This document shows, one piece after another, positions 59,163 through 64,000 of a stretch of 64,000 nt of DNA. Numbering within the stretch: position 1 is the stretch's first letter; each line of letters begins with the position of its first letter. The stretch covers positions 49,147-113,146 of the forward strand of contig JAGUVW010000083.1 of assembly GCA_020062665.1 (NCBI GenBank), in the 5' to 3' direction. Source of the stretch: Pseudomonadales bacterium. GTDB taxonomy: Bacteria; Pseudomonadota; Gammaproteobacteria; Pseudomonadales; Ketobacteraceae. Position numbers and translations under genes: made by a program. The notes below the pieces were generated by a model. That model saw nothing but the letters and a program-made list of their open reading frames with translations. It was not told the origin of the DNA and did no database searches.

Positions 59163-59192
59163 ATGTCAAGCCAGGCCAATTCCCCCTATAAT
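59163..59192 (+). promoter_or_regulatory. Predicted smpB promoter
   Basis: A perfect TATAAT (59187-59192) lies 18 nt after ATGTCA (59163-59168, 4/6 of -35). Transcription would start near 59199, about 44 nt before smpB. Confidence 0.55.
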
Positions 59193-59242
59193 CGGTGCCC
59201 CTGCAGAGCCTCTGCACCATTGAAGCGCGATTTCATTCCGAC

Positions 59243-59710
59243 ATGAGCAAGAAGAGCACCGGCGGCGGCACCATCGCCCTCAACAAAAAAGCCAAACATG
59301 AATTCTTCATCGAAGACAAATTCGAGGCAGGCATGGCGCTGGAAGGCTGGGAAGTGAAAAGCCTGCGCGAGGGCAAGGTGAACCTAGTCGACAGCTATGT
59401 GCTGATGAAAGATGGCGAGGCGTTCCTGTTCGGCGCCCACATCACGCCGCTTTCCACCGTGTCCACCCATTTCATCCCCGACCCCACCCGCACCCGCAAG
59501 CTGCTGCTGCACAAGCGCGAGCTGGGGCGCATTTTCGGTGCCATCGCCAAGGAAGGGCTCACCTGCGTTCCGCTGGCGCTGTATTGGAAGAACGGCAATG
59601 TGAAATGCGAAATCGCCCTGGCGAAGGGTAAGAAACTCCACGACAAACGCGCCACTGATCGCGACCGCGACTGGGCCCGGGAAAAATCCCGCGTGATGAA
59701 GAACAGCTGA
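59243..59710 (+). CDS. smpB: SsrA-binding protein SmpB
   Basis: SmpB binds tmRNA and brings it to stalled ribosomes. The 155-residue protein shows [45 protein letters not shown] and the basic C-terminal tail [19 protein letters not shown] (core KLHDKR). I chose the ATG at 59243 (MSKKSTGGG); upstream in-frame codons precede the predicted transcription start. Its RNA partner is encoded 1.7 kb downstream. Confidence 0.97.
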   Translation: MSKKSTGGGTIALNKKAKHEFFIEDKFEAGMALEGWEVKSLREGKVNLVDSYVLMKDGEAFLFGAHITPLSTVSTHFIPDPTRTRKLLLHKRELGRIFGAIAKEGLTCVPLALYWKNGNVKCEIALAKGKKLHDKRATDRDRDWAREKSRVMKNS

Positions 59711-59736
59711 GCCCCTTCTGACGACGCTGCTGTTTT

Positions 59737-61203
59737 TCAGTGGTGGGCGGCGGCGCCCACCCATTCGTAATCGTCGGAATTCAGTTGCCGCGTCAGCGCA
59801 CGATAGCGGAAGGTGAAGCCCGGCCAGTTGTTGCTGTTGCGGCCCTTTTCATCCAGATACCAGCTGTGACAGCCGCCTGACCACACCGATGCTGTCAACC
59901 GCTGCTGCAGATCCTGATCGAACGCCTGCTGCACCGGCTGACGCACATTCAGCGCCGCGTCCTTTTTTTCACCCAGCTTTGCCAGCGCCGACAGTACGTA
60001 GTTGAACTGGCTTTCCAGCATGTAGACGATGGAGTTATGGCCCAGATTGGTGTTGGGGCCATAGAGGATGAACAGGTTGGGAAAACCGTGCACAGTCAGA
60101 CCCAGGTAGGCGCTGATACCGTCGCGCCAGGCCTGCTCCAGCGTGAGGCCGTCGAGCCCGGTGACGCGGATGGGCGCAAGAAAATGGGCGGCATCAAAAC
60201 CCGTGCCCAGAATCACGCAATCCGCTGGAAAATGCCGGCCAGACGCCGTGATCACACCGCTGGCATCCAGCCGCTGCACCGGCTCCGTCACCAGCTGCAC
60301 ATTGGAGCGCGCCAGTGCGGGATAGTAGTCATCGGAAATCAGAATACGCTTGCAGCCCAGCGGATAGTCCGGCGTCAGCTGTTTGCGCAGCGCCGGATCG
60401 GGCACCTGTTCCTGCAGATGCTTTTGGAACATCCGCTCCACCAGATGCATCCAGAGGCGAACGCCCCGCAGCACCGGCTGGCGATATTCCAGCGCAGCGT
60501 AGATCCAGGCCCGATGCAGGGTCACCAGCCAGGGTGCGTGATCGAACAGCCAGCGCCAGAAACCCTTGTACAGCCGCTCGGGCTTGGGCAATACATAGGG
60601 CGGTGAACGCTGGAATAACGTGAGTTGCGCTGCCCGCGCCGCCACGTGAGGCACGAACTGGATGGCGCTGGCACCGGTGCCAATCACCGCGACTTTTTTG
60701 CCGGTGAGATCGTAGTCGTGATTCCAGTGCGCAGAATGGAACTGCACGCCTTTGAATGCTTCGATCTGCAGTCCTGGCGGAATCAAGGGCCGGCTCAGTT
60801 GCCCGGTGGCGGCCACCAGTACACGACTCTGGAAGCGGCTGCCGTCGGCGCATGCCACCTGCCACTGGCCCGTGCTTGCTTCAAATCGCGCGTGAGTGAC
60901 TTCCTTGCCAAAGCGCATGTAGGGCCGCAAGCCGTACTTGTCGGTGCAGTGGCGCAGGTAACGCAGGATATCCGCCTGGGGCGAGAACGTGCGCGACCAG
61001 TCGAAATGGCGCTCGAACGAAAACGAATAGAGATGGGATGGGACATCGCACGCGGCGCCAGGGTAGTGGTTTTCGCGCCAGACACCACCGATATCGTTCG
61101 CCTTTTCCAGCAACACGAAATCCCGCCGCCCCGCCTGCAGCAGGCGGATGGCCAGGCCAATACCGCCGAAACCGGTGCCAATGATGATGACGCTGGCGTT
61201 CAT
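59737..61203 (-). CDS. Flavin monooxygenase, Baeyer-Villiger type
   Basis: The 488-residue protein has an N-terminal FAD-binding glycine motif (IIIGTGFGGIGLA), a NADPH-binding motif (VAVIGTGASAIQ) and the Baeyer-Villiger fingerprint F-x-G-x3-H-x3-W in FKGVQFHSAHW. Such enzymes insert oxygen next to ketone carbonyls; the substrate is not predictable. The C-terminal region contains LYGPNTNLGHNS, common in the cyclohexanone/phenylacetone monooxygenase group. I chose the ATG at 61203, with GAGGG upstream; a longer frame to 61278 reads through this site. It is a single gene between smpB and the tmRNA. Confidence 0.88.
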   Translation of the reverse strand: MNASVIIIGTGFGGIGLAIRLLQAGRRDFVLLEKANDIGGVWRENHYPGAACDVPSHLYSFSFERHFDWSRTFSPQADILRYLRHCTDKYGLRPYMRFGKEVTHARFEASTGQWQVACADGSRFQSRVLVAATGQLSRPLIPPGLQIEAFKGVQFHSAHWNHDYDLTGKKVAVIGTGASAIQFVPHVAARAAQLTLFQRSPPYVLPKPERLYKGFWRWLFDHAPWLVTLHRAWIYAALEYRQPVLRGVRLWMHLVERMFQKHLQEQVPDPALRKQLTPDYPLGCKRILISDDYYPALARSNVQLVTEPVQRLDASGVITASGRHFPADCVILGTGFDAAHFLAPIRVTGLDGLTLEQAWRDGISAYLGLTVHGFPNLFILYGPNTNLGHNSIVYMLESQFNYVLSALAKLGEKKDAALNVRQPVQQAFDQDLQQRLTASVWSGGCHSWYLDEKGRNSNNWPGFTFRYRALTRQLNSDDYEWVGAAAHH

Positions 61204-61380
61204 CCGCTCATTCCCTCTGCAAAGACGAAAAATTCGTTTGAATTCCTGGGGGTGCGCTTCTATTGGCGCATTAGACACTATGGTTCAAAGGCGGAAAGCC
61301 GGCAACCGGGTGGATGACCAACAACGACAGCCCTTGAAATCCGCAGCCCCACCCCCATTTATGTTATGATCGCAAAACCT

Positions 61381-61733
61381 GGGGGCGACATTGGCTTCGA
61401 CGTCGGTTACAAACCCTTTGGTGCATGTCGTGTGGGTAGCAACACACGTACTCCAAGTGCTGCAAAATATAGTCGCAAACGACGACAACTACGCTTTAGC
61501 CGCTTAAGGCTAAACCGCCATCAGGGCTTGCTTGTGGGAACGAAGTGGCGGTAATTAAACACAAGATCGTGACGAAGCGCGCCTGGCGCTGAGTTGCTAA
61601 ATCTCATACAGGCTGGCTGATAACATCCTGTCCGATCGGGCCGTGATCAGCGAGACCAATAGAACGGACTAAACATGTAGAGCCATAGGCAGCGGACTGG
61701 CGGACGCGGGTTCGATCCCCGCCGCCTCCACCA
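61381..61733 (+). ncRNA. ssrA: Transfer-messenger RNA (tmRNA)
   Basis: The 353-nt gene has a tRNA-like acceptor stem: 5' GGGGGCG pairs with 3' CGCCTCC before A and an encoded CCA. The T-arm is GGTTCGATCCC. The internal tag reads GCA-AAC-GAC-GAC-AAC-TAC-GCT-TTA-GCC-GCT-TAA. Several pseudoknot-like stems surround it. A TATGAT -10 element (61365-61370) lies 10 nt upstream. SmpB is encoded nearby. The 3' end is a frequent integration target, and the sequence after it changes character. Confidence 0.96.
61475..61507 (+). CDS. tmRNA proteolysis tag, ANDDNYALAA
   Basis: The resume codon is GCA at 61475 and the stop is TAA at 61505-61507. The ten-residue tag ends in ALAA, the ClpXP/ClpAP degron, and carries Asp-Asp where E. 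coli has Asp-Glu. Confidence 0.93.
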   Translation, partial: ANDDNYALAA

Positions 61734-61783
61734 ATTAGCCAATAAAATCAATCACTTAAAATTGACGTTATTGGCGCCCCAAC

Positions 61784-61828
61784 AAAAAGCCCCACATCAA
61801 GCAAAGAGCTTTGGTGTGGGGCTTTTCG
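61784..61828 (+). terminator. Terminator downstream of tmRNA
   Basis: AAAAGCCCCACA pairs with TGTGGGGCTTTT (with a bulged G) around a long loop; it lies about 50 nt after the tmRNA. The rest of 61734-61966 holds only the small palindrome described next. Confidence 0.8.
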
Positions 61829-61925
61829 TTGGTCAATTTTTACCGTTAGCCTCGGCAAAAATACCGAAGAACGGACAATCTATTGAACTGTCCTATACTT
61901 GGGCTTAGTCTACGCGCGCGATTGG

Positions 61926-61941
61926 TTGGCAAAAATGCCAA
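61926..61941. promoter_or_regulatory. Palindrome upstream of the Panacea gene
   Basis: TTGGCA-aaaa-TGCCAA is a perfect inverted repeat 25 nt before the start codon, placed like an autoregulatory operator. A second, GGACA-N11-TGTCC, lies at 61873-61893 next to a TATACT -10 candidate (61894-61899). Confidence 0.45.
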
Positions 61942-61966
61942 TCCATAACTAAGGGGGAGGTGCAAT

Positions 61967-62401
61967 ATGGCGAACATGTATGATGTCGCGAGATATATAT
62001 TGCAAAAGCAAGGAAGCATGTCAGCAATGAAGCTGCAAAAGCTCATGTATTATTCTCAGGCTTGGCATTTGGTTTGGGAAGAAAACGAGCTGTTCTCGCA
62101 AGACTTCCAAGCTTGGGCTAATGGCCCAGTGATTCCTGAATTGTACAATGTTCACCGGGGGCTTTTCCGTGTGGATGCTGCCACATTTCAGGGTTATGGA
62201 CAGGGTTCCATGACTGCTGAAGAAGAGAAAAACGTCGACAAAGTATTATCTTTTTACGGCGACAAGTCCGCACAATGGCTAAGCGATCTCACGCACCAAG
62301 AGAGTCCTTGGCTGGAAGCAAGAGGCCACACGCCTATAGGTGAGCCATCATCAGCATTGATTTCTAAATCTGCGATGATGGAGTATTACCTGTCCCTTTA
62401 A
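61967..62401 (+). CDS. Panacea-domain (SocA/PanA-like) protein, likely antitoxin
   Basis: The 144-residue protein matches the Panacea domain (formerly DUF4065; SocA, GepA): ARYILQKQGSMSAMKLQKLMYYSQAWHL (core MKLQKLMYYSQAWHL) and AWANGPVIPELYNVHRG (core WANGPVIPELY). This domain is known in antitoxins that neutralise varied toxins encoded next to them, and in the Caulobacter proteolytic adaptor SocA. A strong ribosome site, GGGGGAGGTG, precedes the ATG. The gene is more AT-rich than the core genome and starts 230 bases after tmRNA. The next gene begins 3 nt after its stop, so the two are coupled. Confidence 0.82.
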   Translation: MANMYDVARYILQKQGSMSAMKLQKLMYYSQAWHLVWEENELFSQDFQAWANGPVIPELYNVHRGLFRVDAATFQGYGQGSMTAEEEKNVDKVLSFYGDKSAQWLSDLTHQESPWLEARGHTPIGEPSSALISKSAMMEYYLSL

Positions 62402-62404
62402 TCT

Positions 62405-63004
62405 GTGAGCAAGAAAAGCGATGCCAGGCGCGAAAGAAAGCGCCTGAAGGTGGAAAAATTTGAGCAGCAAAAGCAAAAGCTGCTTCAGCAAGTCCAATCT
62501 AACGACAATCCCCGCATTGCTGCTGAACCTTTAGGAGCTGCAAATCCAAGGGTTGCTCCGCACATTGCCCGTCTATTGGAAAACCAAGACAAGCAACCCA
62601 AAGCGACAGCTGTTGGAAGTCGTTTCAATTTGAAAGTCACTTGGTGTACTAAGAAGGCGGACTTAAACGGGCGCTGGTCTTGGGGGGAAGAAAGAAAGTG
62701 GACAGACGAAGAATGGGCTCAGGTAATAGAGCCTCCCTTTCTGAATTTTGCCCAGCTAACATGGCAAGAAGTTGATAAGCACGCCTCAGAATCCGGCCAT
62801 AAAATGCACCACGGACACGAGATCTCCGACTTGGTCGACGAGGCACAGCTTAGATGGATCGATATTAATCTTGGCGAGTTTGACACCGTATTTAGGTTCA
62901 GGATTGGAGGAACCAAGCGCGTTTGGGGTTACATTGTCCAGGCCCACTTTCACATTGTATGGTGGGATCGACATCATTCCATTTACCCAACAGAAAAAGC
63001 ATAG
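62405..63004 (+). CDS. Unknown protein, candidate toxin partner of the Panacea gene
   Basis: The 199-residue product begins with a Lys/Arg-rich coil (residues 1-30), a disordered Pro/Gln segment (about 35-75) and a C-terminal domain from about 85. That domain contains LTWQEVDKHA, SGHKMHHGHE and a closing FRIGGTKRVWGYIV...FHIVWWDRHHSIYP pattern, with several conserved-looking Trp, Arg and His residues. I recall similar closing segments in uncharacterised proteins of mobile regions but cannot name a family. Translation starts at GTG (62405), 3 nt after the Panacea stop. Toxin function is inference from context only. Confidence 0.6.
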   Translation: MSKKSDARRERKRLKVEKFEQQKQKLLQQVQSNDNPRIAAEPLGAANPRVAPHIARLLENQDKQPKATAVGSRFNLKVTWCTKKADLNGRWSWGEERKWTDEEWAQVIEPPFLNFAQLTWQEVDKHASESGHKMHHGHEISDLVDEAQLRWIDINLGEFDTVFRFRIGGTKRVWGYIVQAHFHIVWWDRHHSIYPTEKA

Positions 63005-63008
63005 CCAC

Positions 63009-63033
63009 AAAAAAGCCCGCACTGGGCGGGCTC
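63009..63033. terminator. Terminator between convergent accessory genes
   Basis: AAAAAAGCCCGC-actg-GGCGGGCT forms a stem similar to the recN/fur terminator; the T-run on the plus strand is weak. Confidence 0.6.
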
Positions 63034-63046
63034 TGGTGGTGGGGGT

Positions 63047-63074
63047 GGGATCAGGGATCAGGGATCAGGGATCA
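63047..63074. repeat. GGGATCA tandem repeat, four copies
   Basis: Four perfect 7-base units run from the terminator into the stop codon of the gene on the minus strand, whose TGA lies in the fourth unit. Confidence 0.95.
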
Positions 63075-63308
63075 GGCTTCGGCCTTCCGTCGATCTTCAG
63101 CTTTGAGCGCCCATTTAACCGCCTCCCTCGATCCTTCATCGAGCGCAAGGAAAGCGGTTAACCAATCCTGAACGAATTGGTCATGCGAAGCGAAATCATC
63201 GATGGTCATGTTGATTTGCCGTAACTGCTCATCAGTCACAAGCGGAACTGTTGCAACGTGGGCACGCAGGTTGAATTCCCCGTAGCTTTCGGTATTGATC
63301 GCGTTCAT
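63072..63308 (-). CDS. Small unknown protein, accessory region
   Basis: The 78-residue product is acidic, with a Thr/Asp-rich middle (QINMTIDDFASHDQFVQDW). It ends in a basic tail. No family is recognised. It has a good ribosome site, GAGGGTGT, and begins 1 nt after the stop of the upstream gene, so it is the third gene of a leftward cluster. The N-terminus MNAINTE resembles those of the other two. Confidence 0.6.
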   Translation of the reverse strand: MNAINTESYGEFNLRAHVATVPLVTDEQLRQINMTIDDFASHDQFVQDWLTAFLALDEGSREAVKWALKAEDRRKAEA

Positions 63309-63309
63309 A

Positions 63310-63606
63310 TCACACCCTCGCAGCCTGGGCGGCCTTGACCTGCCTTTTCAATGTTTCGTTGTGGCTCACCAGGGCGGCGACCTGATCCACCAGGATCTGG
63401 GCGACCTCCAGAAGCGTTGACCCAATCAGCTTTTGGTCTTCATCATACTCGCGGTGGGCTGCCTCAAGTAGGAATTCGATGCGCTGCAGCTGAATGCCCA
63501 ACACGCCATCCCGTAGGGCGGGCGCATCGGGATCGACAACAAAGAAATTTTCGGGGCAGTAGAATTTGCTGGGTTCGGTGGTGGGTGTCTCAGTCTTTGC
63601 GCTCAT
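63310..63606 (-). CDS. Small unknown protein, paralogue of the next gene
   Basis: The 98-residue product has a central FFVVDPDAPALRDGV segment and a C-terminal amphipathic helix (LVDQVAALVSHNETLKRQV, core). The first part resembles DUF3077-type small proteins of pseudomonads, but the match is weak. It aligns along its length with the upstream gene (DP...L..G, then DE-x-x-IG-x-x-L, then ALV-x-x-NE/ALNAQN). The start has GGAAGGGGG upstream. Its ATG overlaps the upstream stop by 4 nt. Confidence 0.6.
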   Translation of the reverse strand: MSAKTETPTTEPSKFYCPENFFVVDPDAPALRDGVLGIQLQRIEFLLEAAHREYDEDQKLIGSTLLEVAQILVDQVAALVSHNETLKRQVKAAQAARV

Positions 63607-63893
63607 GCTGCACCCCCTTCCTTTTTCGCTCTTTCCTGAAGGTCACACAACTGATTTTGCGCATTCAGCGCGTCAATACAGCACTGCACAATGAGCCCAA
63701 TTCCAATGCTTTCATCGTCCTTGACGCCAGGGTGCTCGTCGTCATTAACAAAGCGCTTTACCACTTCAAGCACGCTGCCAACATTCAACATTGTGACTTG
63801 CGGATCCAGGTCAAAAATGGGGTTGTAGTAATCGACGGTTTGAATCAGGTCTGCTTGAAGGGTTGCGCGTGGGATTTCGGTCTTTGCGTTCAT
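63603..63893 (-). CDS. Small unknown protein, first gene of the accessory cluster
   Basis: The 96-residue product (MNAKTEIPRATL...) has FDLDPQVTML and a C-terminal segment CIDALNAQNQLCDL. It is probably a diverged paralogue of the next gene; their first 15 bases of coding sequence are nearly identical. I chose the ATG at 63893 with AGGACA upstream. An upstream in-frame start at 63929 is possible but would overlap the structured region. Function unknown. Confidence 0.6.
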   Translation of the reverse strand: MNAKTEIPRATLQADLIQTVDYYNPIFDLDPQVTMLNVGSVLEVVKRFVNDDEHPGVKDDESIGIGLIVQCCIDALNAQNQLCDLQERAKKEGGAA

Positions 63894-63904
63894 GGTTTGT
63901 GTCC

Positions 63905-64000
63905 TGTTAGTTTCGTTCAATTCACCCATGAAGGGTGGCCGGGTACTTGAACACCGCTAACAGACGGCCCACAGTTTTCCCCTTTCGGGTGTTGTATGGC
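63905..64000 (-). ncRNA. Structured upstream region, possible C4-type antisense RNA
   Basis: On the minus strand the region reads CCC-GAAA-GGG (a GNRA-capped stem near 63980-63989), then a segment containing CTGTTAGCGGTGTTCAAG, then CACCC-ttcat-GGGTG (63923-63937). It resembles, from memory, phage P1/P4-type C4 antisense RNA, which controls downstream phage or satellite genes. The window ends inside it, so the 5' part cannot be judged. Low certainty. Confidence 0.35.

Overview
The window is a chromosomal segment of a GC-rich gammaproteobacterium. Gene order is closest to Pseudomonadales and Oceanospirillales-type marine bacteria: phoH-ybeY-corC-lnt, leuS-lptE-holA, and a single long block running from pnp to recN/fur. 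A tmRNA tag of ANDDNYALAA, a fatty acid cis/trans isomerase and an OmlA/BamE lipoprotein fit this. An hrcA gene ahead of grpE-dnaK-dnaJ is unusual for the group. I do not assign a genus.

Region 1 (1-9.5 kb) holds RNA and envelope housekeeping genes: PhoH (5' end cut off by the window), YbeY, CorC, Lnt, an ElyC/SanA-like protein, LeuRS, LptE, HolA and YajL. A long imperfect inverted repeat with an internal hairpin sits between corC and lnt. Region 2 (9.5-16.4 kb) holds a large MASE1-PAS-GAF-PAS-GGDEF-EAL protein and a TetR regulator next to the fatty acid isomerase gene cti. Region 3 (16.4-22.3 kb) is a cyanate uptake and hydrolysis operon (SBP, permease, ATPase, cyanase) read leftward. It lies divergent from a sigma54 activator (PAS-PAS-AAA+-HTH), and the intergenic region carries a well-formed -24/-12 promoter.

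Region 4 (22.3-39.9 kb) has two small exported proteins, then the translation and transcription block pnp-rpsO-truB-rbfA-infB-nusA-rimP, an initiator tRNA, tRNA-Leu(GAG), secG, tpiA, glmM, folP, ftsH and rlmE, with yhbY divergent. Region 5 (39.9-48.1 kb) has a BaeSR-like two-component pair, two unknown membrane proteins, greA, carB and carA. The carA gene has a long leader that may be an attenuator. Region 6 (48.4-59.7 kb) has dapB, dnaJ, dnaK, grpE and hrcA, with near-consensus sigma32 promoters before both grpE and dnaK, then recN, fur, bamE, rnfH, a sodium:neurotransmitter-type symporter and smpB. A Baeyer-Villiger-type monooxygenase and the tmRNA gene follow.

Region 7 (61.7 kb to the end) changes character directly after the tmRNA 3' end, a common integration site. 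It contains a Panacea-domain (SocA/PanA-like) gene translationally close to an unrecognised protein, which makes a candidate toxin-antitoxin pair. A leftward cluster of three small unknown genes, two of them apparently paralogous, follows. Their upstream region is palindromic and resembles the phage C4-type antisense RNA class. This accessory end is the most likely place for something undescribed.
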